64,000 nucleotides of DNA from Notamacropus eugenii (GCF_028372415.1 NC_092879.1:98089067-98153066); one strand, 5' to 3'. Shown: positions 42,140 through 54,294, counted from the first letter of the stretch. Translations and numbers: made by a program. Notes: generated by a model from the letters alone, not told the origin.

Positions 42140-42560
42140 CTAACCAGGGTTCTGACTTACTTTGCTGAGCTCTGCACCTGCGCTTATGCAGAAGAAAACT
42201 TAGGTTTTAACCTCTGGTTCTGAGGCTCAAGTTCTTGAGCTTGCTAGGGTTGGCATGGTTCGGGTTTCACTCCTTTGGCTGTGCTCCTGGTCCTGGATAG
42301 GAATTCTTGGCAGCTTGATTTCTGGTTTGACCACTGGGTCTAGTTCAGTGGCCCTGGTCTGCTCAAAACACTGCAGAGATCCCTTTTTTGGTGTGATTTT
42401 GCTGCTTATCTTGGAATTTAAGAGTACACATCTGGCATAGACCTCAATGTCATATGGCAGATAGGTCAGAAATAACCTGGGGATCCCATTCTTACTGCTT
42501 AATTATCTGTTTCATAGTGTTGCAGCTACCAACAACAAAGCTTTTCTTTGGTGTGACATA
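42140..42560 (+). repeat. Duplicated block 1, copy A (leader-like)
   Basis: Shares ordered words with 51040-51510: 'ctggtttgaccactgg' with 'ctgatttgaccattgg', 'gtacacatctggcatagacc' with 'tacacatctgccaaatac', 'gataggtcagaaataacc' with 'gataggtcagaaattacc', and 'taccaacaacaaagc' with 'catcaacaacaatgc'. Possibly the untranslated leader of an old retrovirus-like element. Confidence 0.6.
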
Positions 42561-42572
42561 AAAAATTTTATT

Positions 42573-42880
42573 TTGAAGGGTTCAGTGAACTATGATGTGG
42601 CAAAAATTTGGTTCCAAAATAATTTAGCTCTTGGATCCTCCAGATTTTTGGTCCAGTTATTCCTGATTAAAAACCCAATATTTCAAAATATGGGATCTGG
42701 TCAGCCCATTTCTTCTAAAGACACTGATTTGGTCTGTGTCCTAGCTAATTGGAAAAAAAATTCTTCCAAGGAGCCCAAGATGTTTAAGACCCAGTTTCAA
42801 ACCTTTGTGAAAACATTTGGCCAGGATAACTTCTGGGACCAAATATCTTTGACCCTGGGAAGGACATTTTAAATTGAAAA
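42573..42880 (+). pseudogene. gag-like fossil (endogenous retrovirus, matrix end)
   Basis: An open stretch contains MGSGQPISSKDTDLVCVLAN followed by WKK, which resembles the myristoylated start of a class I-type Gag matrix (MG..., then LxCxLxNW). Only the start is recognisable. The element is broken and old, and no pol or env was recognised. The call rests on a short motif. Confidence 0.35.
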
Positions 42881-42929
42881 GCTAGCAGAAGTTCAAGCTC
42901 ATTGATGAAGCTTCATATCTGAATGAACT

Positions 42930-44240
42930 CTATGTAATGTCTTTAATTACTGCAATTCTGATAGTAAACTCCCCTTGCCAAAAACCAGACACTCCTAGTG
43001 ACCATTTGATTGGATTTTCGGTGAGAAATAAGGTATTAAAATGAGCAAGAGAAACTACCAAGTGTTCCAAAAGACAGTCTGAACTGAGGCTTCTTGATTT
43101 GGGCCAGGTTGTGATTGAAGACATAAAGACAGACCAGAAAAAAAAGGAAATCTTTTTCTTGGTTTGGAGAAATTTATGGAATTGGAAATGAATTAGAAAA
43201 TCAATTTGTAACTGAAATATTTGCTAATTATGGTTTGAATGTTTTTCTAGTCATTGAAATGTCCTAGAAGATTTTTTGTAAGGCTTGCAGCCCCCAGGAC
43301 AAAGTTACATGCAAACACCACTTAAAGACTCCTTTTTAAAGAACACTCTTCTGTCCCTGAGACTGATACATTCATTGTTTTAGTGTAAGGAAGGATGATT
43401 TATTTCACTGTGTGAAAACGTTAAGAAAGATTTAACGTACAGAAAAGTGGTGGGGAGGGGGGGTTGCAATCTACAGTTTATAAACCTACCTGGTGCTTGA
43501 GAACCACCTTGTAAAGAAGGAGTCTGGTTTCCATCAAGACAGAATTTGAATATTGCAAAATTTAATTTTAGGAGAAGGTTTTACTTTACTACAATATTTT
43601 CTTCTGCAAATGATTTGACAGAACTTAATTGTTTGGGCAAATTAGAAACAAAGTCAGCTGAAATAGGAATAACCTATATTCTCAAGAGCCACTGTTCTTC
43701 CCCCTCCCCCCCCAAAAAAGTGAATTTTTTGCAATGAATTAGTATTGTAGAAGAGAATTTGTATTAACTTTACGAAAGATGGATTCAGTGGAGTGTGAGA
43801 CTGGGTTATGATTGGGAAACAGATGAGAGGACTAAGAAAGTAGCGAAGATGAGTGAAGGGTCAGATCAGACTGTAAAAGGAGAGATGCAGTTTGAAAGTT
43901 TGTGGGACTTTCATCAGTCTCTCAGGAAAAGCAAGCAACAGGAAGTTGGAGCAAACTGAGATTCAAGGAGAACGTGTGGAAAGCCAAGGAAAGTTGGAAT
44001 CTGTTTACTGACACGGTAGGAATGAGAGGCACGTTGAGAGTTGGGATTTATGGAAAGAGGCTTTTGAGGAGACTTTTGATCTCCTTGATCCAAAGATGAG
44101 GAACTTGTTTTCCATGCCTGCAAATTGGCCAACGCTCCTTGGAGCCTTTGTTAGAATCGGTTTTGAAATTTCTCATGAGCTCTGAGTTTTATTTCATTAA
44201 TCTGTTTATTCTTTTTAGGATGGAAAAAATACCTGCAATT
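42930..44240 (+). repeat. Duplicated block 2, copy A
   Basis: Alignable by eye over its whole length with 55330-58130 once two L1 copies are removed from the latter. Shared words include 'tctgatagtaaactcccctt' / 'tctgatgcgaagctcccctt', 'attatggtttgaatg', 'ttacatgca', 'attcattgttttagt', 'gcaaaatttaattttaggag' / 'gcaaaatttaattttaaaag', and 'gaaatttctcatgagctctg' / 'gaaatttctcatgatctctg'. No recognised coding content. Confidence 0.75.
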
Positions 44241-44254
44241 TTGGAGAGAAATTT

Positions 44255-46955
44255 AATTTTTTTCATTTTATTTATTTTTTTACATTTTGAGTTGAGTTGT
44301 CTCCCTCCCTTCTTTCCAACCTTGGATTAGAGAAAGCGAACATTGTGTGTGCGCACGCACGCACACACGCACAAACTACATCCTTCCATAGACCAGTTCC
44401 TTCCCTGGAGGTGGATGGCATTTTCTACTGTAAGTCCTCTGTAATTGATTTGAATGTCACTCAGAATAACTTAGTTCACAGTCATTTCTCAAACACTATT
44501 GCTCCTTCTGTATACAATGTTCTCTTGATTCTGCGCATTTCACTCTGCATTATTTCATGCAAACCTTTCCATGTTTTTTCTAAAATCAACCCTCATCTTT
44601 CTCACGGTATAGTAGTATTCCATCCCAATCGTACACAACAACTCATTCAGCCATTGCCCCCAATTGACAGACATTCCCTCAATTTCCAGTTCTTTGTCAC
44701 AAAGAGAGCTGCTATAAGGATTTTAGAACATGTGGATTCTTTTCTTTTTTCCCTGATCACTTTGAGAAACAGACCTAATAGCCTGTTTAGGCTAGATCAA
44801 AGGATATACACGATTTTATAACTTTAAGCACAATTCCAGATTGTTCTCCAAAATGGATGGATCAGTTCACAGTTCTACCAGCGTATTAGCATCACAATTT
44901 TTCCATATCCCCTCCAACTTTTGCCACTTTCACTTCAACCATTTTAGCCAGTCTGATAGGTAGGAGAAGGTACATCAAAGTTGTTTTAATTTACGATTTA
45001 GGGAATTTTTTAATATGGCTAAATATAGTTTTCATTTCTTCATTGAAAAATTGCCTATTCATATCTTTTAGCCATTCATCAATTGAGGAATGACTCATAT
45101 TCTTAAAATTTGACTCAGTTCTCTATATGTTTGAGATACAAGGCCTTTATCTGAGAACTTCTCTACAAAATTTTTTCCCAATTTTTCTGCTTTCCTTATA
45201 ATCTTAGATACATTGGTTTTATTTGCAACAAAAACTTTTAAATTTAATATAATAAAAATTATGCATTTTATGCTTTACAATACTCTCTAATTCTTGTTTA
45301 TTCATAATTTTTTCTCCTACCCAAAAATCTGATAGTTAATATGCTCCATGTTCTAATTTACTTATGATATCTCCATTTATGTTTCAGTCATGTTTTCATT
45401 TGACCTTATCCTGGTAAATGGTGTAAAATATTGGTCTTTACATAGTTATGGCCAGACTGTTTTCTAGTTTTCCCAACAATTTTTACCAAATTGTGAGTTC
45501 TTATCCCCAAAACTTAGATCTTTACATTTATCAAACACAAAGTTACTATAATCATTTACTACTGTGCATTGTGTATCTACTCTACTCCACTAATCCACTG
45601 TTCTGCTTCTTACTCAATACCAGATAGCTTTGATAATTACCTCCTTATAAAACAATTTAAGTTGTGGTACTGCTAAAATTCCTTCCTTTACATTTTTTCA
45701 TTAATGCTTCTAATATTTTTGACCTTTTGTTCTTCCAAATGAATTTTGTTATTATTTTTTCTAGTTCAATAACATAACTTTTTGGTAGTTTAATTAGGAT
45801 GGCACTGAATAAGTAGATTAGTTTAGGTAGAGTAGTCATTTTTATTATATTGGCTCAACCCACTTATGGACAATGAATGTTTCTCCAATTATTTAAATCT
45901 GACTTTATTTGCATAAAGAGTGCTCTTTTTATATTTCTATTCATATAGTTCTTGAGTTTGTCTTGGTAGGTATACTCCAGAGTATTTTACATTGTCTACA
46001 GTGATTTTAAATAAACTATCTCTTCCTGCAGGACTTTGTTGGTGATATATAAAAAAGCTGATGGTTTATTTTCCATTTATTTTCTATTCTGCTACTTTGA
46101 TAAAATTGTTAGTGGTTTCAACTCGTTTTTTAGCTGAATATCTAGGATTTTATTAGTACACCATCATATCATCTGCAAAAAGAGAGGATTTTTTTTTTAC
46201 ATCATTGCCTATTCTGATTCCTTCCATTTCTTTTTCTTCTTTTATTGTTACTGCTAGCATTTCTAGTACAATATTAAATAATCATGGTGCTAATTAATGG
46301 GCACCCTTGTTTCATTCCTGATATTATTGGGAAGGCTCCCAGCTTATCCCTTAGGAAGATGCTTTTCATTATTTCAAGGAAAAATTCATTTATACCTTTG
46401 CATTCAAGTGTTTTTAATAGGAAGAAGTGTTTATTTTTGTCAAAAGCTTGTTCTGCAGCTATTGAGATAATCATATGATTTTCTTACTTTTGTTGTTGAT
46501 ATAACCAATTATGTTAATAGCTTTCCTTATATGGAACCAGTCCTGCATGCCTGGTATAAATCCCACTTGGTCACAATGTAAAATCTTTGCGATATATGCT
46601 GTAGTCTCTTAACTAGTATTTTATTTAGAATTTTTACATCAATATTCAGTAGTGAAACTGGTCTATGATTGTCTTTCTCTCTTTTTTCTCTTCCTGATTT
46701 AGGTATCAGCGTCATCTTTGTTCCATAAAAAGAGTTTGGTAGGACTCCTTCTTTGCCCATTATTCCAAATAATTTATTTTCATATTAGAATTACCTGACC
46801 TTTGAATATTTGGTAGAATTTGCTTTTAAATCCATCTGGTCCTTATGCCTTTTACTTAGGAAGCTCATTTATGGCCTGTTGAATTTCTTTTTCTAAAATA
46901 GGGTTATTTAGATATTCTATTTATTTTTTAAATTTTATTTTATTTAAAAAAATTT
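44255..46955 (-). mobile_element. L1, ORF2 (reverse transcriptase to 3' end), reverse
   Basis: On the minus strand: RT-region peptide [20 protein letters not shown] (46527-46760), IISIAAEQAFDKNKHFFLLK with GMKQGCPL (46274-46474), [20 protein letters not shown] (45657-45839) and the 3' UTR ending in the T-rich start near 44255. Many breaks; not coding. It begins where copy A of block 2 stops. Confidence 0.85.
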
Positions 46956-47335
46956 TTTAAATTAAATTATTTTGTTTGTTTTCAGTGTTCGACAATCACT
47001 TCCATATATCTTTGATTTTTCCCCTCCTTCCCCTCATCATCCCTTCCCTTCTTACTCCCTCCCTGAGATGTATACAATCTTATATAGGTTTTACACATAC
47101 ATTATTAAATACATTAAATACATGTTGCATAGAAAAATTAAAATGAATGGGAGAAACCATAAAACAAGACAAAACATAATACAAAAGAAAATGATCTGCT
47201 TCATTCTGTGATCCAATTCCATAGTTCTTTCTCTGGATGTGGAAAGCGTTTTGCCTCAAGAGTCCATTGGAAATTTTTTAAGTCTTTGCATTGCAATAAA
47301 ATACTAAGTCTACCAGAAAAAAATATTCTATTTCT
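46956..47335 (-). mobile_element. Second L1 3' UTR fragment, reverse
   Basis: Matches in reverse the 3' part of the L1 at 56443-57467 ('tggtagactta', 'agcaatgcaaggacc'-type words). Its T-rich left end, 46920-46975, abuts the previous L1. After it a 'gggcagt' word suggests that copy A of block 2 may resume. Confidence 0.7.
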
Positions 47336-47339
47336 TTTT

Positions 47340-49040
47340 TTGTTAATCTGGGCAGTTTATATTTCTGTAAGCGTTGTTCCATTTCACTTAAGTTCATAAA
47401 TTTATTGATATGTAATCAGGCAAAATAACTCCTAATAATTCCTTTAGTTTCATCTTTCTTAGTGGCATATTCACCCTTTTCTATGGAAATATGAGTTTTT
47501 TAAAGAGGGGATAGTTTCAAACATGTTTGCAAAGATGTTATGTAATGACAGTGTAAAAGTTTCATGTTTCAAATTTCATGTAAAAGTTTTAATGCAGTAG
47601 TAAACTTCATTTTGAGAAAAGAGACTATTTTCTCTCAGAACTATGATCCATGTGTGATTGGCTTCCAAACATTTCTATTAAGAACAATGATGAAGGCACA
47701 AGTAAACATGATGTTCCTGGATGAAATATTTTTTTTAAAAAAATTTTTGTCCTGCTGGTAATTAAGAACAAGACTGGAAAAGCAGAACAAAGTTGAATTG
47801 AATCCTTCAAGTTCGATTGAATATATACAGATTAATTTTTTTCATTTTCTCTTAGTTTATATTTCCTCTGAGATATAAAGACTTTGATTATGTTTTAGTA
47901 ATAAATTTTCAAGCTTGGATTAAGGATTTTACATATAAAATTGCATTAATAATTGTAAAGAAATTTTAAAATCTCTTTCTCCACCCCCCACCCCCCCCAT
48001 TTTGAAGTCTTTACCTGATAACGTTGAGACAGAAGGGCTCATTTTACTAGTTAGATTTTCACAGATTCTCTTTAAGATTTTTCCTTCAGTCTGTAGATAA
48101 TCCATATCAAGCACATATCATATTATCCATATCAAGCACAGAGCTCAGACAGACACAGAGCAAATGGCATGTAAAAGAGGAAATTCTTTGAACTTTCAGA
48201 TGAATTATGGGTTTCTAATTTGATCTTTTCATGGATCTGTTAATAAGATTAGCTCCATAATATTTGAACTTGTTTTCACCAAATGAGCTCATTACTGGAA
48301 GATCAAATTTAAGAGGCTGTGTTGTGTTACAAAATTGTATAGAGTCTTACTACTAGGAAATTTTAGCAGAATTCCCTACTGAACCATTGCAAGTGATTTG
48401 GAACCAGGGAAGTGGATCTACTAGAAGGAACACCTCTCTAGAAATACCCTAGGGATGAGGCCTAGTTTTCTCTAAGAGAAAATGCTTCTAAGGATCTGAT
48501 GACTACATGGGACACGTTAGACTCAAGATGAAACAAACCAATGAAATGGACATTTGGAATGGATTACCTGGAACAAGCTAGATCAAGGAGATTTTATGTT
48601 ATTCACTATTGATGATCATCGTTATGTTACTTTTAATTTACTATTATCTCCAATGTTTTCCAATATTCATGTCTGCCTGTAGGAATGTATGCCTAAGTCC
48701 AGAAGAAAAAGTACCCATGGCAAAAGTACCCATGATAGAATTTATAAGTGATTGATCAAAGAGATATTGCAGAAAATGAATGGGAACTTTTTACTTTTGA
48801 TTTCCTTGTATTCTTCCTGCAACTTTTGGTTGATGAAAGGCCCATCTCCTGTTCACACTGATCTCACCGAAATCTGATTCGTAGAATAATAATGCTAGTG
48901 GAACGTCATAGCCATTTCTTTTAGTTGAGAGGTTGTTAAACTGACTGAGATGTAAAAGTTAAGCCTTAAACATTTTTTAGATAAGAAACCAGAGGAAGAA
49001 TGTCAACTGTCCCTGACTTCTTGGCAATATGTAAATCTTT
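47340..49040. other. AT-rich stretch with no gene recognised
   Basis: Contains a short tandem word 'atccatatcaagcacat' near 48101 and 48127 and a poly(C) run near 47990. No open frame with a recognisable product, no clear repeat family. Confidence 0.5.
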
Positions 49041-49329
49041 CTCCTCAATCAGCCTACATGTGAACCATCTAAATGTACCTTCAGTTGTATCCTGATTTAG
49101 TTTACCTATAGAGTTCGACATAGTTTGTTTCCTTAGGAGATATATGAGATTTTTGACTCTGTTTAACTAGATTTGTTCAACTGTTATGACATTGAAGGAG
49201 CCGTTCTGTCTTTTCTTTCATTTTATGGCCTAAGAGGAATGTATAAGAGTGCAATATGTAAAAGAATTATTGCTCTGTCACTCTGATGTAATTTTACCTG
49301 TAAGAAGGCTTGTTAAAATCCTAGTGATT

Positions 49330-50009
49330 CAACTTAAAGATCTGTACCTTCTGACTGAAAGAACCAAAAGCTACAACACTCAGCCAACATCATGAATCGG
49401 AAAAAGCAGACGAAAAGTGAAAAAACCATAGAATCTTTCTATGGGGATAAGGACCAAAACACAAACACCAAAGAGGTTAGAGCTGAGACTGTACTTCCAT
49501 CTGAAACCTCAGATGGGACTATGAATTTCTCGCAAGCACAACTAGATTACCTGGAACGTCTGAAGAAGGATATAAAAGAAAAACTGGCCAATGATTTTAA
49601 AACTATAAAAAAAGAATTCACTGATGAGAACATCACCCTGAAAAAGAAAATTGAAGAAATGGAAAAGGAAGTTCAAAAATTAACTGGAGAGAATAATTCC
49701 CTAAAAGGAAGAGCTAATCAAATGGAAAAGGAAACCCAAAACCTAATTGGGAAAATTGATCAGATGGAAAAGGAAACCCAAAACCTAACTGGGAAAATTG
49801 GTCGATTGGAAAAAGAAGTACAAAAATTAAATGGAGAAAATAGCTCCTTAAAGGGAAAAATTGGTCAGATGGAAAAGGAGATGGAAAAGCTAACTGAAGA
49901 AAACACTACGATGAAGATTAGAATTGGGCAAGTAGAAACTAATGACTCAATGAGGCAACAAGAATCAGTCAAACAAAATCTAAAGAATGAAAAGATAGAA
50001 GAAAATGTA
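49330..50009 (+). mobile_element. 3'-truncated L1: 5' leader plus ORF1 N-terminus, with target-site duplication
   Basis: Flanked by a perfect 15-bp duplication AAAATCCTAGTGATT at 49315-49329 and 50010-50024. The insertion point reads TT|AAAA, the preferred L1 endonuclease site. It holds about 62 bp of leader and then ORF1 from ATG at 49392, and stops in the A-rich part of ORF1, so ORF2 and the 3' UTR are absent. Confidence 0.85.
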
Positions 50010-50048
50010 AAAATCCTAGTGATTGTTGGTGTTTTCTCTGAAGCCTGA
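49392..50048 (+). CDS. Open L1 ORF1 N-terminal coiled coil (218 aa, last residues from host flank)
   Basis: L1 ORF1 protein is an RNA-binding trimer; this copy has only the N-terminal tail and coiled coil (residues about 50-205), with no RNA-binding domain or C-terminal domain. The frame is unbroken from ATG to the point of truncation near residue 206. The last dozen residues, ending GVFSEA, come from the duplicated target site and flanking DNA. The coil is built from internal repeats of 21, 14, 14, 21 and 21 residues that each begin with MEKE or LEKE, all multiples of the heptad. No host gene is suggested; expression is unknown. It is best treated as a LINE remnant with an intact frame. Confidence 0.6.
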   Translation: MNRKKQTKSEKTIESFYGDKDQNTNTKEVRAETVLPSETSDGTMNFSQAQLDYLERLKKDIKEKLANDFKTIKKEFTDENITLKKKIEEMEKEVQKLTGENNSLKGRANQMEKETQNLIGKIDQMEKETQNLTGKIGRLEKEVQKLNGENSSLKGKIGQMEKEMEKLTEENTTMKIRIGQVETNDSMRQQESVKQNLKNEKIEENVKILVIVGVFSEA

Positions 50049-50339
50049 ATATAGTATTAAAGGCCTTAGCATAATAAGAAAACCTTGACTTTTACCTCTC
50101 TAATTTCTGCTCTGTAGTAAATATATCTTAGCAGCACTTACTGACCACACGAACTCAGAGAGGAGATATTTCTCCCATAGCAATATTAAGGGAAAACTTT
50201 TTGGAGTCATTCCTGAGATAAGAAATTAAAAGAGAGGAAATGGGGGTATAGAATCTACCAAATGTTTAAACCCTACAAAGGGAACTTAGTCAACTTTATT
50301 TGGAGAAAGGACTGCTGACCCTTTAGTTATCTTTGTAAC

Positions 50340-51024
50340 ATACATTACCTTCACAGTTGGCCAATTGTGAATTCGTGAAATGTACAGATTTCTGCCAACT
50401 CAGCATTTAAATCTATAACTTTGTTTACTAGTTTGGTCTAATTCAGTTTGTTTAATCTAAATCGGAAAGAACAAGAGATAATAATTCTGTTTCTAGGTCT
50501 GTGCGACCTTTAAGGCATAAGAGGCCATAATGGTTGTTATATGAAAAAGAAATTACTTCTCTGTCTCCCTGATGTAATTTTTCCTGGAAAGACAATCAGT
50601 GTTTGGGGTTATTCTTCTGAATCTTAAATCTGGGCTTAAACATGAAAAAAGCTAGGTTTTAACCTCCAAATTTCTGTATTGTGATACCATCACTCAGCAG
50701 CAGTTACCTGTCACATGAATGTATTTTTCCCCATAACAATTTTTACGAGGCCATGAAGGGAAAGGCAGTAAGCTTGGGGACATGGGGGCTTCTATTTTAG
50801 AAGCTCCCCTGTATATACACACACAAGGCTGTATTTACTTCCAAGGCTTTGAGTGGGAAGATCTAGCCAAGCCATAAAGACTGCTATCTTGCTGGTGTAA
50901 AATTCACAAAAAAAACAAGCATACCAAGTCTGTCTTGTCTGTGTATTCTGTGTACTTGTAGCTGTTCTGTATTTCTCTTTGGTTTTTGGCTCTTGTAATT
51001 GAATAATGAGTCTGCTGAAACATT
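50340..51024 (+). mobile_element. Possible LTR of an endogenous retrovirus-like fossil (with tandem block 3, copy 2)
   Basis: The right part has 'gtatatac' and 'gccataaagactgctatctt' followed by a T/G-rich U5-like stretch, and ends ...AAACA just before TTTGGGGGCC at about 51023, which resembles the start of a tRNA-Pro-type primer site as in class I elements. The left part repeats 49.0-50.2 kb. Boundaries are uncertain. Confidence 0.35.
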
Positions 51025-51039
51025 TGGGGGCCTTAGTCT

Positions 51040-51515
51040 GGTAGCTGCCAGGACATTCTGATGAACAGGGGTACTGTGAATGAGGTGTCTAAATCAAGGG
51101 TTAGGCTGAGAGACTCCAGGTTTTAGCAGCCAGGACAATGCATTGCGACCTTTAAGCCTCAACTCTTTCTGCAAGCACATAAACAAGAGATTTGTTTGTT
51201 TGCTGTGGCTGTTGTCTCTAAGTCTGCCTGACCATGGTAGAGTCTTAGTCTGGCTACTGGTTTCTGGCCGCTGGTTAAACGACGATGGTTCAGTGGCTCC
51301 AGTCTGGTATAAGCACCAAAGTGGTTTAATCAGAAATTCACTTTATGGTCTGGTTCTCATTCCTGATTTGACCATTGGTTAAATGGTCCTGGTAAAAATA
51401 CACATCTGCCAAATACTTCAGTGTCATGTTGAGGATAGGTCAGAAATTACCGAGGAATCTCAGTCTTCATTGCTGCTGCCATCAACAACAATGCTCTTCT
51501 GAGGACTGATGTAAT
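51040..51515 (+). repeat. Duplicated block 1, copy B (leader-like)
   Basis: Partner of 42140-42560 (see words listed there). Lies directly after the possible LTR and primer site, which is where a retroviral leader would be. Confidence 0.6.
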
Positions 51516-51520
51516 AGGGA

Positions 51521-52165
51521 AACTACAATATATGTCAGCCATATTTATTATACAATATTGTTTTAGACCATTTAAAATAACTAGACAGTATGCCTGCCAA
51601 AACAGACACAGGAACTATACAAATATAAACGCAAAACATTTTATACAAATAAAGTTAGATCTAAATAACTGAAGTAATATTTATTGTTCATGGGTAGGTA
51701 AAGCCAACAGAATTTAAAAATGATAATTTTACCTAACTAATCTAATTATGTAATGCCATCCCAATTAAATTACTAAAACTTATGTTACTGAGTTAGAAAA
51801 AATAATAACAGTATTTGGAAGAGCAGAGGGTCAGAAACTTCAAGGAAACCAGGGGAAAAAGATGTGAAGGGACCAGATTTAGTAGTACCAGACTTTAAAC
51901 TATATTACAAAATGAGGGCATTGTTGAAGTATAAAATGGATAATTTTGATTATTTGAGATTAAAATTTTCTTTTATAAGTAAAACCTATGCAGCCAAGAA
52001 TAGAAGGAATGCAGAAAATTGGGGGAAAAACTTTCCGACAATCTTTCAGATAGGATGTGATTAGGTTGGAACACTGCTGTAGTGTAGGAAATGACGAGCT
52101 GGTTGATTTAGAGAGACATGGAAAGACTTGGACATATGAAGGAAGCTCTATCGCAATCTTTCTTT
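51521..52165 (+). mobile_element. L1 ORF2 fragment
   Basis: Peptide GPDLVVPDFKLYYKMRAL and YKMDNFDYLRLKFSFISKTY (51864-52064) is the C-terminal region of L1 ORF2, then 'gagctggttgatttagagag' of its end. Internally deleted. Confidence 0.75.
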
Positions 52166-53425
52166 TGTGCTACCCAATGACTAATGACAATCTTAGGCAT
52201 TCAGTTTACATTTCCACATATAAAAAGTAAACAATTTGTCTTTATTGAGTCCCTTGTAATTGGTCTTTGAGGTTTGCCTTATATTTCTCCTAGATCTTGT
52301 ATGTCAAATTTTCTATTAAATTCTGGTCCTTTTGCAAAAAATTCCGGAAAGGTTATCAGTTCGTTGAATGTCCATTTCTTCGTTCTTTTTATTTTGTTTT
52401 ATTATTTCTTGCTCTCTTATAATGTCATTAGCTTCCCCTTGTCCAATTCTAGTTTTCAAGGAGTTGTCTTTCTTTAAGATTCTGGATCTCTTTTTCCAGT
52501 TCGTTGACTTTCTTTTCATAATCTTGGTTTTCTTGGATTGTTCTTATTTTTTAAAATTTTTACTCAATCTCTCGATTTGATTTGTAAAGTCTTTTTTGAG
52601 TTCTTCTAAGAATTCTCTTTGGACAAGTGACCATTTGATGTTACTCTTTGGGGTAGAAGAGGCAGTTTTTGCTTCACTATCTTCCTCTAAAGACAAACCC
52701 CAGTCTTCTCTTGTCGCTTAGTAATTGTTTATGGTTGGGTTCTTTCGTCTCTCTTCTTTTTAAGCAGCTTGTTATAATCACTTCTAGTCCTGGGGTCTGG
52801 GGGATGATACCTCTGATCTCAGGTCCTTCTTACTGTTACTTTTTATTTTTATCCTGGGCCCAAACTCTGCTCTCCTTTTTCCCTCCAAGCGCCCCCCCCC
52901 CCCCCCCCCCCCCCACTGTGCTGGAAGTGCTCTTGTTCCTTGAGGACCCTCCAGTGGCTGTAACTTTCAGTTCTCCCCTCTGGCCTGGAACCAGAACCAA
53001 GAACTCAGCTCTCCTGTAGGTGCTCACAGCTGGCAGCATCCCTGCCCCACTCCTGCACTCACAGGACTCATCACAACTGGGTCTGGCATCCTTCCAAAAC
53101 AGGTTCCTTCAATCTTCCCCTGCTGAGATGTCTGACCCGCCCCCCCCCCCCCCCCCCCCCAGTCTGTGAGGGGGAGAATTCACGTGGCTAAGGCTGAGGC
53201 TACTTCCCAACCCAGCTGCCCCAGGGCTTGATGTTTGTTGTTTCAGCACAGATAGCCTGGGGGTGTTTACACTTCACTCAGGGAACTGTGCTGGGGTCTT
53301 TCTTGAATCAACTCTTGTTAATTTTTGCCCTCTTTGTTCATCTTGGGGCAGTTTTGTCTTGTTTGTGAGGAAAATCTGGAGAGCTTGGAATTTTTCTACT
53401 CTGCCGTCTTCCCAGAATCCCTCAC
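52166..53425 (-). mobile_element. L1/HAL1-like 5' UTR plus ORF1, reverse
   Basis: Minus-strand frame 52316-52519 has KDNSLKTRIGQGEANDIIRE, typical of ORF1. The 5' UTR runs to about 53425, where the reverse strand starts 'gggaagacggcagagtag', the usual L1 5' end. Two poly(C) runs lie in the 5' UTR (about 52893-52914 and 53142-53160). ORF1 has an internal deletion and a short A/T-rich 3' part follows, with no ORF2. Confidence 0.7.
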
Positions 53426-54290
53426 CATAAAGGTTTTTCAAACTGGGCTTTAGAGAATTTTTATTCCTTGGAATGAATCTTTTTCAATTAGCCAGTAGAC
53501 GATCAAAAGGAATGTTTTTAGGAAAAACATCCTGACCAAATCCCACACTTTGGAATACATTTTTTTTTTTTACCAGGAATAATTAGACTAGAATCAGAGG
53601 GCACCAGAAAGAAAATAGTTTTGGGAACAAAATTTTCTACCAGATCAGAATCATTGAAACCAACTCACCGAACTCCTAAAAATATATTTTTATGTCAGTC
53701 CACAGACAAGCACTGCTGTGGATGGCGGCAGCAATAAAGACTGAGCTTCCTCAGTAGTTTCTTTTCAGTAAATTGGTTAATTAAGTAAATTAAACCAAAT
53801 ACCAAATAGGTGGCGACAGTCTCAGCAACGCAGTGATCCATTTTATTTCCAAACTTCATGGGAAGGCCAAGGCCCATACAGCGTCAAGGCTGTTTTCAGT
53901 CCTTCCCACCGTTCTGTAGGATGTTCATTTGTACCATCACTAAGCTCTCGAAATTTACCCCAATTATTGCCCTCTCACTGCTTACTAGGGAAAAGTTAGG
54001 TGTGTGTGTGTGGTGCTGGGAGTCGGGTCCAGGACCCTAACTCTTCCCCTGCCCAGGTGCTTTCATAAAGAGGTAGGCTTCTCTGCTGGCCAAAACCCAT
54101 AGATACATACGCAGAAATGGAAGATCGGACAGTGTGTTTTGTTTTCAAGTTTAAGGGCAGAATTTTTGACACTCAGGGTCTGCTCAGATGTGCCCATTAG
54201 CCATTTGGTAGAGCTTTTCTATAGCCCATGCAAGGTGTTCAAATCAAAAGATATCTATCTTCTGGAGTTCATACTGGCCAAAAAGTTCCA
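53426..54290. other. No gene recognised
   Basis: Unassigned AT-rich DNA. It falls where the gag-like stretch would be expected in copy B, but I saw no match. Confidence 0.4.
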
Positions 54291-54294
54291 CAAA

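Larger units (their letters stand above)
49040..50205 (+). repeat. Tandem block 3, copy 1 (interrupted by an L1 fragment)
   Basis: With 49330-50009 removed it matches 50340-50760 in order: 'ctgatgtaattttacctg' / 'ctgatgtaatttttcctg', 'taatttctgctctgtagta' / 'aatttctgtattgtgata', 'agcagcacttactgaccaca' / 'agcagcagttacctgtcaca'. The repeat distance is about 0.6 kb without the insert. Confidence 0.55.

Noticed and set aside
51521-53425. Twin-priming inversion of one L1
   Set aside because: The ORF2 part (+) lies left of the 5' part (-), which is the wrong order for a 5' inversion; two separate elements fit better.
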